A stretch of 64,000 nt of DNA from Leptospiraceae bacterium (lineage in GTDB: Bacteria > Spirochaetota > Leptospiria > Leptospirales > Leptonemataceae), in assembly GCA_026005135.1 (NCBI GenBank), contig BPKM01000002.1:124001-188000 (forward strand), read 5' to 3'. Shown one piece after another: positions 8,845-18,417 of the stretch (its first letter is position 1; the number at the start of each line of letters is the position of its first letter). The notes under the pieces are model-generated. The model made no database searches. It saw only the letters and a list, made by a program, of their open reading frames with translations, and was not told the origin of the DNA. The translations under genes and the position numbers were made by a program.

Positions 8845-11450
8845 TCATTTTTTCTTTTTAGCAATTTTTCGATCTCTACCATTAAAAATATAATACAAGA
8901 AAATAATATAGTAATCGCTAATTCTTCTATGCTTAATGGTTTTGTTTTAAAAATATAATTCATATAAGGTACATAAATAATCAATATTTGCACTATAACT
9001 GAAATAAAAAAAGCAAATACCATTAATTTATTTGTAAAAAATCCAATTGTAAACAAAGATTCTTTATTAGAGCGAATTGCTAATGCATGTCCTAATTGAC
9101 TGAAACATAAAACAGTAAATGCAATTGTCTGCCATTTTTCCTGAAAAGTTGGTATTTGTAATGATAAATATTGCGAAAAAATTGTAATAATTCCCATAGA
9201 AAAACCAATTAAAAGAATATGAATACTTAAACCTCCACTAAAAATACTTTCCTGTGGATCTCTTGGTTTTCTCTTCATTATATTTTTTTCTGCATTTTCT
9301 TCGCTAAATGCAAGACCAGGTAAACCATCAGTTACTAAATTTATCCATAAAATATGAATAGGAAGTAAAGGTATAGGAAGTCCTAATAAAGGTGCTAAAA
9401 GTATTGCTACAATTTCTCCTAAATTACTTGTTAAAGTATATTTAATAAATTTTTTTATATTATCATAAATTCTTCTACCTTCTTTTACTGCTTTTACAAT
9501 CGTTGCAAAATTATCATCTAATAAAATCATATCCGATGCTTCTTTAGAAACTTCTGTTCCATTAATACCCATTGCAATTCCTATATCAGCAAATTTTAAT
9601 GCTGGAGCATCATTTACACCATCACCTGTCATTGCTACAATTTGATTATTTTCTTTTAATGCTTTAATAATTTTCAATTTATGTTCAGGAGAAACCCTGG
9701 CATATACACGAGTTCTTATTACATTTTTTTGTAATTCTTCATCAGTAAATTCATCTAATTCTTTACCAGTTATGATAGTTTCTTCTTCCGATTCAATTAT
9801 ACCAATACGTTTTGCAATTGCTTTCGCTGTAACGGGATGATCACCAGTAATCATAACCGGTATAATACCTGCCTGTTTACATAAACGAACAGATTCTTCT
9901 GCTTCTTTTCTCGGAGGATCTAACAAAATTGCAAGACCTAAAAAAATCATATTTTTATTAATTCTATGTTCTATAGTATTTAGATCAATAGTATCCCATT
10001 GATTATAACAAAAACCTAAAATACGATATCCTCTTGATGCAAATTGATTATTTACTTCATTTAATTTATCTATATAATCTTTCTGTAATTCAATAATTTG
10101 ATCATTGATTTGAATATAACGACATTGTTTAATAATTATATCAAAAGCTCCTTTTGTATAACAAATATATTTTTCCTGATATTGATAAATCTTAGACATA
10201 TATTTTTTGGTAGAATCAAATGGTATTTCGTAAATTTCTTTATATTCAGTAAAATGAGATTTAGAAAGATAGTTTTTATAAGCAAATTCTAACAATGCTA
10301 ATTCGGTAGGATCACCAATTCTTTTTTGTTCATCTAAATAAGAATTATTACAAAGTATAAATGCCTTTATTAAGTGATTTATACAGGTATTATTATGTTG
10401 AATTTCTGTAAAAACTTGATTCCATATCCATATTTGTTCTACCTGCATTTGATTTAATGTTAATGTTCCAGTTTTATCTGAACAAATATATGTAACAGAA
10501 CCAAGTGTTTCAATAGATTTTAATTTTCGAATTAAAGCATTTTGCTTTATCATTTTTGTAGCACCCAAAGCTAAAGAAATAGTAATTACAGCTGGTAAAG
10601 ATTCTGGAATTGCCGCTACTGAAAGAGAAATAGAAGTTAAAATGATAGTAATAAAATCTTCTCCTTTAAGAAGACCAATGAAGAAAAAAATCACACATAA
10701 AAATAATATAATAATGGTTAATTTCTTACCAAATCTATCCAAACGTTTTTGTAAAGGTGTAATATCTTTTTCTTCCTGTTGTAATAGAGAAGCAATTTTG
10801 CCAATTTCTGTATTCATACCTGTAGATATAACAATTCCTTTTGCTTTTCCATTAGTAATTTGGGTGTTTTTAAATAAAATATTACTTTGTTCCTGTATGG
10901 GAATTTTTGTTGAATTTAAAACTTTATTATTTTTATCTACGGGAACAGATTCTCCTGTAAGTATAGATTCATTAACCTGTAAATTATAAGATTCAATAAT
11001 TCGAATGTCTGCTGGAACAATATCTCCAGCTTCTAAAATAACAATATCTCCGGGAACTATTTCTATACTGGGTATGCGAAAAATTTCTTTTTCTCTTATA
11101 ACATTCGCATAGGGAATAGATAATTTTTTTAAAGCTTCCAATGATTTTTCTGCTCTATATTCTTGAATAAAACCAATAATTGCATTTAATATTAAAATAA
11201 TTAAAATAATAATACTATCTATATGTTCTCCTAATAAAAAAGAAATGATAGATGCAATTATTAATATAATTATCATTAAATCTTTAAATTGATTTAGAAA
11301 AACCACAACAGGATTAATCTTTTTAAATTCCTTTAATTGATTTAAACCAAATTGTTGTATTCTTTTTTGAACTTCTTTTAAAGAAAGTCCATTTTTAATA
11401 TCTGTATTAAGCTCTTTTTCTATTTGAGAGATTGATTTTGCATACCACAT
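8841..11450 (-). CDS. P2-type cation-transporting ATPase (probably Ca2+)
   Basis: 869 residues with the full P-type layout: an N-terminal cation-ATPase domain and actuator motif LTGESVPVDK. The phosphorylation loop is CSDKTGTLTLNQM, the hinge is MTGDGVNDAPALK, and about ten membrane helices are present. Helix M4 carries AAIPESLPAVITISLALG and M6 carries NLVTDGLPGLAF. Both resemble bacterial SERCA/PMR1-like Ca2+ pumps, although PESLP replaces the animal PEGLP. It therefore likely exports Ca2+ (or Mn2+) from the cytoplasm. It ends 4 bases inside the 3' end of the convergent phosphatase gene. Ion specificity is inferred, not shown. Confidence 0.88.
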   Translation of the reverse strand: MWYAKSISQIEKELNTDIKNGLSLKEVQKRIQQFGLNQLKEFKKINPVVVFLNQFKDLMIIILIIASIISFLLGEHIDSIIILIILILNAIIGFIQEYRAEKSLEALKKLSIPYANVIREKEIFRIPSIEIVPGDIVILEAGDIVPADIRIIESYNLQVNESILTGESVPVDKNNKVLNSTKIPIQEQSNILFKNTQITNGKAKGIVISTGMNTEIGKIASLLQQEEKDITPLQKRLDRFGKKLTIIILFLCVIFFFIGLLKGEDFITIILTSISLSVAAIPESLPAVITISLALGATKMIKQNALIRKLKSIETLGSVTYICSDKTGTLTLNQMQVEQIWIWNQVFTEIQHNNTCINHLIKAFILCNNSYLDEQKRIGDPTELALLEFAYKNYLSKSHFTEYKEIYEIPFDSTKKYMSKIYQYQEKYICYTKGAFDIIIKQCRYIQINDQIIELQKDYIDKLNEVNNQFASRGYRILGFCYNQWDTIDLNTIEHRINKNMIFLGLAILLDPPRKEAEESVRLCKQAGIIPVMITGDHPVTAKAIAKRIGIIESEEETIITGKELDEFTDEELQKNVIRTRVYARVSPEHKLKIIKALKENNQIVAMTGDGVNDAPALKFADIGIAMGINGTEVSKEASDMILLDDNFATIVKAVKEGRRIYDNIKKFIKYTLTSNLGEIVAILLAPLLGLPIPLLPIHILWINLVTDGLPGLAFSEENAEKNIMKRKPRDPQESIFSGGLSIHILLIGFSMGIITIFSQYLSLQIPTFQEKWQTIAFTVLCFSQLGHALAIRSNKESLFTIGFFTNKLMVFAFFISVIVQILIIYVPYMNYIFKTKPLSIEELAITILFSCIIFLMVEIEKLLKRKND

Positions 11451-11805
11451 ATTGTAAATTTTTTATTTACCATCATTTTGTAAAATAAATAAATTATATT
11501 AAAATTAGATTTTATAAAAATTATAAACAATATAATCTTTCTTAATAATAATAAAGTATATATCATAAAATATAAAATGTTATTATTAACTGATTTTTTA
11601 TAAGATAGTTTTTCTTATGTAAGCTATTAATATAAAATAGTCTAATTTTTTTTAAAAAATCTTACTAAAAAAATGAGAAAAAATTTTTAGAAGCAGTATT
11701 ATCGTAACTATAAATAGAAGGTGTTCTTTGATCTCTTACTAAAATTTCAATTATTTCTTAAATTCTTATTGACAAAATATCAATACCTTTCACATTATAA
11801 ATATT
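11451..11805. other. Intergenic region without a recognised gene
   Basis: 355 very AT-rich bases between the divergent ATPase and lipoprotein genes. I see no open frame worth calling and no convincing hairpin. A TTGACA at 11769-11774 lies 31 bases before the lipoprotein ATG and may be its -35 element. A matching -10 at normal spacing is weak; TATAAA at 11796 is 21 bases away. Confidence 0.5.
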
Positions 11806-12543
11806 ATGAAAAAAATTATTTTTATTTCAATTTTTGGCTTATTATCCTGTGAATTTATTGGAGAAAAAATCCAGAATTTTTTTGGCAGTAACAATTTTAT
11901 GACAGAAACACTATATAATAAATATCACGAAGTGGTTTCTGATGTCGGTGATCTAACAGATGAAAAAGTAAAAAAATATATTTGTGCTTATAGAACACTA
12001 AGAAATAAAACAAAGGATCATACTGGATATTTTCAAATATTACAAGAAGTAGAAGGCAATCCTACAAAATTAATGGATGTATATAAAAATATGGATGAAG
12101 ATGTAAAAAAATGTGGTCTAAAAAATATGGAAGAATTTGTAAAATTAAATTCTAAAATAGCCTGGGCATGGAATATATATCAAGGTCAAAAAGGTATGAA
12201 AACATTTAGCAATCTTCAAGATAACATTTCTAATAAATCAAGAAAAGATATGGAACAAATATTAAGTGATCCAAATATTCCAGAAGATATGAAAAAACAA
12301 TTTCGAGAACAAATGGAAAAATCCTTACAACAGGCAAAAGAAGAATATAATAAAGAATTCGAAAAAAATAAAAAATGGGCAGAATTTGCCTTAAATATAG
12401 TTAAACCATTAACAAATGATCATGATATCGAAGTTGTTAAACGTCATGAACAAGAATTAATGGAAGTATTTACTGGATTATCTCCCGAACAATTAAGAGA
12501 AATCCATAAATATCAGGCAGAAGCTCTTGGTATAAAAGAATAA
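11806..12543 (+). CDS. Hypothetical lipoprotein, mostly alpha-helical
   Basis: 245 residues. The start MKKIIFISIFGLLSCEF has a short hydrophobic stretch ending in LLSC, a leptospiral-type lipobox, so Cys15 should be lipidated. The mature part is highly charged and predicted helical, with repeated Lys/Glu-rich stretches (for example MKKQFREQMEKSLQQAKEEY). No known domain is recognised. The spacer to the arsC gene is 54 bases on the same strand, so they may share a transcript. Function unknown. Confidence 0.6.
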   Translation: MKKIIFISIFGLLSCEFIGEKIQNFFGSNNFMTETLYNKYHEVVSDVGDLTDEKVKKYICAYRTLRNKTKDHTGYFQILQEVEGNPTKLMDVYKNMDEDVKKCGLKNMEEFVKLNSKIAWAWNIYQGQKGMKTFSNLQDNISNKSRKDMEQILSDPNIPEDMKKQFREQMEKSLQQAKEEYNKEFEKNKKWAEFALNIVKPLTNDHDIEVVKRHEQELMEVFTGLSPEQLREIHKYQAEALGIKE

Positions 12544-12597
12544 AATAAATATCTTAATGAATTGACGGATAAAATTATAATAAAACAACATACATTA

Positions 12598-13026
12598 ATG
12601 TCTTTAAAAAAAAGAGTCTTAATATTATGTACTGGCAATTCCTGTAGAAGTCAGATGGCAGAAGGTATATTAAAATCATTTGATAATAATATAGAAGTTT
12701 ATTCAGCTGGAACAAATATTGCTAAAGAAGTACATCCTTTTGCTATAAAAGTAATGAAAGAGATAGGTATAGATATATCTTCTCAATTTCCTAAGAAAGT
12801 AGATGAATTTTTAAATCAATCTTTTGATTATGTAATTACTGTATGCGATTCAGCAAAAGAAAGTTGTCCAAATTTTACAGGTCTGGTTCTTAATAAAATT
12901 CATATTGGATTTGAAGATCCAGCTAAAGCTACTGGTTCAGATGAAGAAATTCTTAATGTATTTCGTAAAGTAAGAGACGAAATCTATTCAAAATTTAAAG
13001 AGTTTTATGAAAATCATTCAAAATAA
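12598..13026 (+). CDS. arsC: Arsenate reductase, thioredoxin-coupled ArsC type
   Basis: 142 residues of the low-molecular-weight phosphatase fold. The active-site loop CTGNSCRSQMAEG is at residues about 10-22. The extra redox pair is in VCDSAKESCPNF (near residues 82 and 89), which separates ArsC of the Staphylococcus type from plain tyrosine phosphatases. It reduces arsenate to arsenite using thioredoxin. I used the ATG at 12598, since the upstream TTG at 12562 adds 12 residues outside the fold. No arsenite pump or ArsR is beside it. The next gene, an apyrase-like protein, starts 5 bases after the stop. Confidence 0.85.
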   Translation: MSLKKRVLILCTGNSCRSQMAEGILKSFDNNIEVYSAGTNIAKEVHPFAIKVMKEIGIDISSQFPKKVDEFLNQSFDYVITVCDSAKESCPNFTGLVLNKIHIGFEDPAKATGSDEEILNVFRKVRDEIYSKFKEFYENHSK

Positions 13027-13031
13027 TCAAT

Positions 13032-14078
13032 ATGAAGCAAAAAAAAATTCTAACATTAATTATTTCCAGCTTTGCTTTTTTTATATTATTCTGTTTACCT
13101 GTAAAAGAAAAAATTACCAGAAAAATTCATCATCTTGTTATTGATGCAGGCTCTTCTGGAACACGTTTTTGTTTATATTCTATTTTAAGGAATTCTCAAT
13201 GTAGGCTGGAAAATTTCAATTCTAATTGTTTTTCTATACCTGCTAAAAATGGTATTGCAGATTTAAACAAAAATGAAATTATACAAACGTTAAATGAAGG
13301 ATTTAAAATCATTGATAAAAAAACAGATCATATTGATTATATTTCTCTTTTAGGTACAGGCGGTTTTAGAAAGTTAAATGCAGAAGAAAAAAATCAAAAA
13401 TTCAACATTTTAACCAATTATTTTAAACAAAATACTTCCATTCCTTTTAACATTAAATTTATAAGTGGTAAGGAAGAAGCCTATTATGCCTGGAAATCTA
13501 TTTCTATTTTATATCATTCAAATAATCATATTACTATAGAAACAGGTGGTGCAACAATACAAATCGCTATTGGAGATAATAATCAATTTCAATATATAAG
13601 TTTACCTCTTGGAATGAATCAATCCTATAAAAAATTATTAACATATAATTCCTTTAATAAATGTAGATATGGAAATATATTATCAAATAATGACTATAAG
13701 GATTGTAAAAACATTGTAAAAGAAACAATTTATAATTACCAAGAATTATCCTTATTTATAGAAAAGAACAAACACTATATTAATAAATATCAAATTTATA
13801 CCTTAGGAAAACCATGGTCTGTTATTTTTTCTTATATCAGGAAAAATCCTATTACAATACAAGATATAGAATTAAAAGGAACATATTTTTGTAATCTTAA
13901 AGAAAATGATTTATTAAAAGAAAATATACCAGAAAAATTTGCAAAACAAACCTGTTATTTATTTTATTACCATCAGGCACAATTAGAAGCACTTAAAATA
14001 AACACGGTCTATAAAGGAACAGATAGCTGGACAATTGGTGCTTCTATTGATCCATCTACCATTCCTTTTTGTAATTAA
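13032..14078 (+). CDS. GDA1/CD39-type nucleoside triphosphate diphosphohydrolase (apyrase-like)
   Basis: 348 residues. An N-terminal signal with lipobox-like FILFC (Cys21) suggests a lipoprotein outside the cytoplasm. Apyrase conserved regions are visible: IDAGSSGTRFCLY (ACR1), GTGGFRKL (ACR2), ISGKEEAYYAW (ACR3, with the catalytic-type Glu) and ETGGATIQIAI (ACR4), plus a late KGTDSWTIGASID. The family splits extracellular NTPs and NDPs. It is common in eukaryotes and rare in bacteria, with Legionella as a studied case. Pppx/GppA exopolyphosphatases share the fold but do not have DAGSSGTR. The substrate is inferred from family motifs only. Confidence 0.8.
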   Translation: MKQKKILTLIISSFAFFILFCLPVKEKITRKIHHLVIDAGSSGTRFCLYSILRNSQCRLENFNSNCFSIPAKNGIADLNKNEIIQTLNEGFKIIDKKTDHIDYISLLGTGGFRKLNAEEKNQKFNILTNYFKQNTSIPFNIKFISGKEEAYYAWKSISILYHSNNHITIETGGATIQIAIGDNNQFQYISLPLGMNQSYKKLLTYNSFNKCRYGNILSNNDYKDCKNIVKETIYNYQELSLFIEKNKHYINKYQIYTLGKPWSVIFSYIRKNPITIQDIELKGTYFCNLKENDLLKENIPEKFAKQTCYLFYYHQAQLEALKINTVYKGTDSWTIGASIDPSTIPFCN

Positions 14079-15554
14079 TTATTCTCCCTGACCTAAGCTA
14101 AAAGCCCTTTTGCCATCGATATAATATAAATTTTCTGTTTTAATAATATCATAACCAGCTTCGTATAATAACGATAAAAGCTTCAATATTTCTTCTTTTG
14201 GAATTGGTGGAAGTATAGGTTCTCCTTCAATTTCTGATGAATTCTTAGAAACAAAACGACATCGCCAATGATCAGAGCAAAATGTATCTATAATTCCTTC
14301 TGGATAAACTTTTACTCCTCTATTTGTTATAATTCGTAATTTTAAATTGGATTGATTTTTTAAAAGTGCTGTTAAATTTTCTCCTAATTCGACAGCTTTT
14401 CCTTTATAATCTAAATATATATCAACACCTACTAATTCTTTCTTTAAGTTTAAACGTTTTGCCTGTATTATCCCCATTGCTTTATTACTTTTATAGGAAA
14501 TTGGTTTTAACGTTTGAGGTTTTTCTTTATTTTTAATACGATGAATTACTTCTTTTGTAAATTCTTCTGTAGAAACCTTTTTTTTACTTATACCTTCTCG
14601 GAAAATATCAGCAGTATGAATACCATCTTCTATTGTTTTAAGCCAGGCATTCTGAATTATTTCAGCATAGGAACCTAACCCCATATGAACAAGCATCATA
14701 CAGGAAGCATTGATTAATCCAGAAGGATTTGCAATATTTTTTCCAGCAATATCTGGTGCAGATCCATGAATTGCCTCAAACATAGAAAGTTGATTACCAA
14801 TATTCGCAGAACCAGCAAGACCTACAGAACCAGCTATTTGAGCTACTAAATCAGAAATAATATCTCCATATAAATTTAATGTTACTACTACATCATAGTT
14901 CTCTGGTCTATCTGCTAAATGGGCTGAACCAATATCAATAATTTCAGAATTACTTTCTATATCTGGATATTCTTTTGCTATTTCTTTAAATAATTTACTA
15001 AATAATCCATCAGATAACTTCATAATATTATCCTTAACCATACAGGTTACTTTTTTTCTATTATAAGCTTTTGCATATTCGAAAGCATAACGAATAATTT
15101 TTTCTGAACCAGGATAGGATACTAATTTTAAACATTCTACAACTTCTGATGTTTGTTGATATTCTATACCAGCATATAAATCTTCTTCGTTTTCTCTAAT
15201 TATTACAATATCAAGATCTGGATGTCTTGTAAAAATAAATGGATGATAGGATATACAAGGACGAACATTTGCAAATAACCCAAAGGTTTTTCTTATTGTA
15301 ACATTTAAACTTTTATATCCAGAACCTCTTGGTGTAGTTATAGGAGCTTTTAAAAAGATTTTATTTTTTTTCAAGATTTCCCATGCTTCTGGTTTAATTC
15401 CAGATGTATAACCTTCTAAATAGACTTTTTCTCCAATATCAATAAATTCGTATTTTAGAGGTACTTCAGCTGCCTCTAAAATTTTTAAAGTAGATTTCAT
15501 TATTTCTGGACCTATACCGTCACCCATGGAAACAGTTATTGTTTGTTCGGACAT
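14079..15554 (-). CDS. icd: NADP-dependent isocitrate dehydrogenase (long form)
   Basis: 491 residues. The N-terminal 340 residues are an isocitrate/isopropylmalate dehydrogenase domain: GDGIGPEI near the start, NVTIRKTFGLFANVRPC, the RENEEDLYAGIEY active-site region, KDNIMKLSDGLF, and LYGDIISDLVAQIAGSVGLAGSAN split by conserved Asp residues. An extra C-terminal domain of about 130 residues is the arrangement of the Thermus and Rickettsia long-form enzymes. It makes 2-oxoglutarate in the TCA cycle. Its stop abuts the stop of the convergent apyrase gene. An AAAGGAGATG ribosome site precedes the ATG. Confidence 0.9.
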   Translation of the reverse strand: MSEQTITVSMGDGIGPEIMKSTLKILEAAEVPLKYEFIDIGEKVYLEGYTSGIKPEAWEILKKNKIFLKAPITTPRGSGYKSLNVTIRKTFGLFANVRPCISYHPFIFTRHPDLDIVIIRENEEDLYAGIEYQQTSEVVECLKLVSYPGSEKIIRYAFEYAKAYNRKKVTCMVKDNIMKLSDGLFSKLFKEIAKEYPDIESNSEIIDIGSAHLADRPENYDVVVTLNLYGDIISDLVAQIAGSVGLAGSANIGNQLSMFEAIHGSAPDIAGKNIANPSGLINASCMMLVHMGLGSYAEIIQNAWLKTIEDGIHTADIFREGISKKKVSTEEFTKEVIHRIKNKEKPQTLKPISYKSNKAMGIIQAKRLNLKKELVGVDIYLDYKGKAVELGENLTALLKNQSNLKLRIITNRGVKVYPEGIIDTFCSDHWRCRFVSKNSSEIEGEPILPPIPKEEILKLLSLLYEAGYDIIKTENLYYIDGKRAFSLGQGE

Positions 15555-15743
15555 AAATCATCTCCTTTATTTGAAATTATTTTTAGTACATTCTATTAAA
15601 TACTTTATTCTATTAAAAGCAAATATATTATAAAAAGAATCACTGTCAATTTTATTGCATAATTTATAAATTTTTTTTATAAATAAATATCGTTCAGTTT
15701 AATATAGTTTTGACAAAAATCATTATAATAAAATCATGATTTT

Positions 15744-16175
15744 ATGGAATTTAAAAGTCCAATGCCCTGTGTAGATATTATAATTGAGATTGATCATTCT
15801 ATTGTTATAATAGAACGAAAACATGAACCCTTAGGATTTGCCCTTCCCGGCGGTTTTGTTGATCCATGGGAAAGTATAGAACATGCAGCAATTCGAGAAG
15901 CAAAAGAAGAAACCCTATTAGATGTAGAATTATATGATTTTTTATATACCTATTCTGATCCCAAACGAGATAAACGTTTACATACAATAAGTTCAGTTTT
16001 TATAGCAAAAGCAAAAGGTTCTCCTCGGGGAGCGGATGACGCAAAAAAGGCATTTTTAGTTCCTATAAATGATTTATTAAAATACGAATATGCTTTTGAT
16101 CACAAAAGAATTATTTCTGATTATATTCGTTATAAAGAGAAGGGAATTCGTCCAAATCCTAAAGAATTTTTATAA
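15744..16175 (+). CDS. Nudix hydrolase
   Basis: 143 residues with a full Nudix box from about residue 35: GGFVDPWESIEHAAIREAKEET. This includes the RExxEE metal-binding core. The upstream ALPGG turn is like ADP-ribose pyrophosphatases, but the substrate cannot be fixed from sequence. No Shine-Dalgarno sequence is visible. The likely start ATG at 15744 lies only about 10-15 bases after a TATAAT/TAAAAT stretch, so the mRNA leader may be very short. It converges on the hydrolase gene at 16189. Confidence 0.82.
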   Translation: MEFKSPMPCVDIIIEIDHSIVIIERKHEPLGFALPGGFVDPWESIEHAAIREAKEETLLDVELYDFLYTYSDPKRDKRLHTISSVFIAKAKGSPRGADDAKKAFLVPINDLLKYEYAFDHKRIISDYIRYKEKGIRPNPKEFL

Positions 16176-16188
16176 AACTTTAAATTTT

Positions 16189-17178
16189 CTAATCAAAAAA
16201 GAAATTTAATGTCTCTATAAGTTTATAAAATTCTTTTATTAAACCTAAATTGAATTGAATATTACCATGATCCAGTAAAGAGGTGATTACCAATTTAGAA
16301 GGAATTCTATGTTTTTTACATTCCTCATACAATAACAACGACTCATTGGGTGGAATAACAGTATCATTTTTACCATGGATTAAAGATAATTTTGCTTTTA
16401 AATCTTTTATATGACTAAAAACATCAAATTCTTTACATAATTCTAATATTACTGGTGATTGTAATAAAGCATCTAAAATTTTTTTTCGCTTTTCTAAATT
16501 TTCTTTTAAATCATAAAAAATATTTTCTATTTCTGGATACTTTTTAAAATGTTCCTCTAATAAAGGAGGATTACGTTTTAACGCATCATCAACAGCTGCG
16601 ATATAAAAAGCTTCTTTTAATTGTGGTATGCTATATTTTGGTAATAATTCGATATAATTTTTTAAAAGAATATAAAATCCATAAGGATCTATATCTTTTC
16701 TAAGTAATAAAAATTCAAAAATGGTTTTAAAATGAGCAAAAGAGCCAACAATTAATAAAGAATGAACTAAATTTCTTGTACCATTTTTAGATGCAGCAAT
16801 AATAGATAACGCTCCAGAAAAAGAAACAGAAATAATTCCTATAGATTTATTTTGATTTTGTATAGAAATTTCATTTATATCTTTACATATATTTGTAATA
16901 CTTTCTGGTTGAATATCAAGATTTTGAATCTCTGGATAATGAGGCAAATAAACTAAATAACCTAATTGCCTTAATATTTCGCACTGTTTTAATAATCGTG
17001 GATCATCAATTCCTCTTACCGTCATTCCTTGAACAATTAAAATAATTTTATTGTTAGGTTTGACCGGTTCAAAAATATAACATTTTCTTGTATTTAAAAT
17101 AGTTTTTTTGTAATCACCTATAACAAATGATTCTACTGGTTGAATACTTTTATATAAATATTCAAGGGTTTTTAACAT
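16189..17178 (-). CDS. Alpha/beta hydrolase-fold protein
   Basis: 329 residues. The nucleophile elbow reads ISVSFSGAL (GxSxS-like, Ser about 126). IILIVQGMTVRG forms the early strand with oxyanion region. A late LSLIHGKNDTVIPPNESLL gives the acid-containing motif, and LDHGNIQ supplies the likely catalytic His. This is the standard hydrolase triad layout. No signal peptide, so it is cytoplasmic. Substrate unknown; esterase or acyl-transfer roles are both possible. It is transcribed divergently from the WYL regulator gene. Confidence 0.72.
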   Translation of the reverse strand: MLKTLEYLYKSIQPVESFVIGDYKKTILNTRKCYIFEPVKPNNKIILIVQGMTVRGIDDPRLLKQCEILRQLGYLVYLPHYPEIQNLDIQPESITNICKDINEISIQNQNKSIGIISVSFSGALSIIAASKNGTRNLVHSLLIVGSFAHFKTIFEFLLLRKDIDPYGFYILLKNYIELLPKYSIPQLKEAFYIAAVDDALKRNPPLLEEHFKKYPEIENIFYDLKENLEKRKKILDALLQSPVILELCKEFDVFSHIKDLKAKLSLIHGKNDTVIPPNESLLLYEECKKHRIPSKLVITSLLDHGNIQFNLGLIKEFYKLIETLNFFFD

Positions 17179-17223
17179 TTGCGTAATTTTTTTCTATTTA
17201 TATTTTATGTAAATATTTATTTG

Positions 17224-17252
17224 TTGACGATAAATACAATTTGATTTAAAAT
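17224..17252 (+). promoter_or_regulatory. Sigma70-type promoter of the WYL regulator pair
   Basis: TTGACG at 17224-17229, a 17-base spacer, and TAAAAT at 17247-17252. Predicted transcription starts near 17259, only about 4 bases before the ATG at 17263, and no ribosome-binding site is visible. The mRNA would be almost leaderless. Confidence 0.6.
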
Positions 17253-17262
17253 CATTTTGTAT

Positions 17263-18417
17263 ATGGCTAAGAATTATATTACAAGAATATCCAAATTAAT
17301 TAAGCTGTTATTACATTCGAAAGAAGGATTAACAAAACAAGAAATTTTTGATAAATTAAATCAATTTTATAATCAGGAAAACGAAGATAGCCGTAACAAA
17401 CAATTCGATCGAGATAAAAAAACTATAGAAGAATTAGGTTTTAATATAGAAAAATTAAGTAAAATTCCCAATATTGGCAATAAAGATAAAGATGAAGTTG
17501 CTTATAAAATAACTAACGAAATATCTAACCATTTAGAATTCTCAAAAGAAGAAAAAGAACAATTTGCAAATTCTATTCTTGTATATATAAAAACTATTTC
17601 TGATAAAACAAAACAAAAAAGAGCAATTACTCTATATTTAAAAATCTTTGCTAATGATTTAGAATATATCGACAAACTATTACAGAGAAATAATTTAAAA
17701 ATACCAGAACATATTATAAATCAAATTAATAATAATTTAAAACACAATCCTGCTCATAAAATATCAGAAATTTTTAAAAACAATCAAGTAATCCAAATTT
17801 CTTATAAAAAAAAGAATGGAGAAGAAGTAGAAAGAATTATTTATCCTCTATTAGTATATCAAAATGGTTCTATTTTTTATCTTATGGCATGGCATTACGA
17901 AGACGAAAAAATTAAAAATTTTATTATACAAAATATAATAAAAATAAATAAATTAAATACCTCCAAATATCAAACTGTAAAAATTAATACAGATATAACA
18001 AGAATCAAGAAAACTCAACACACAATCGAAATACCAATAAAAGAAGTTTATTATAGTTTACCACATCCTTTATTTATTACAAATGAAAATAAAGAAACAT
18101 CCGAGTTAAAAAATATAAATTTCTCTATAAAAAATGATTATGTTCGAAGACTAAATGAATATCTTAATTTTAATATAAAACATTTTAAAGAATTTTCGAA
18201 CTATTTTGTACCAAAGAAAGGTGGTAAGAATGAGGATTATACCGAATTATCATTAAATTTATTATATAATATAGAAGGATTATTTCGTTTTTTTTCTCAG
18301 TATCCAGATTCTTTATTAAAATTTAAAGATAAAAATCTAAATCAACAATATAAAAAATATTTAGAAGATGTATATCAATTTTATCAGATTAAAAAAGGAG
18401 AAAACAATGTCCGATAA
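17263..18417 (+). CDS. WYL-domain transcriptional regulator, first of a pair
   Basis: 384 residues. The N-terminal part (about residues 1-80) looks like a winged helix (ITRISKLIKLLLHSKEGLTKQEIFDKL, with DRDKKTIEELGF as in HTH-WYL proteins). A WYL-like domain spans about 165-260 (IQISYKKKNGEEVERIIYPLLVYQNGSIFYLMAWHY, split here by family variation). Such proteins sense ligands, often nucleic acids, and control stress or repair genes. It overlaps the second WYL gene by 11 bases, a PafB/PafC-like pairing. I chose the ATG at 17263 rather than the TTG at 17257. Confidence 0.72.
   Translation: MAKNYITRISKLIKLLLHSKEGLTKQEIFDKLNQFYNQENEDSRNKQFDRDKKTIEELGFNIEKLSKIPNIGNKDKDEVAYKITNEISNHLEFSKEEKEQFANSILVYIKTISDKTKQKRAITLYLKIFANDLEYIDKLLQRNNLKIPEHIINQINNNLKHNPAHKISEIFKNNQVIQISYKKKNGEEVERIIYPLLVYQNGSIFYLMAWHYEDEKIKNFIIQNIIKINKLNTSKYQTVKINTDITRIKKTQHTIEIPIKEVYYSLPHPLFITNENKETSELKNINFSIKNDYVRRLNEYLNFNIKHFKEFSNYFVPKKGGKNEDYTELSLNLLYNIEGLFRFFSQYPDSLLKFKDKNLNQQYKKYLEDVYQFYQIKKGENNVR

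Noticed and set aside
12598..13026. Low-molecular-weight tyrosine phosphatase
   Set aside because: The extra Cys pair (VCDSAKESCP) and missing DPYxG acid loop point to ArsC.
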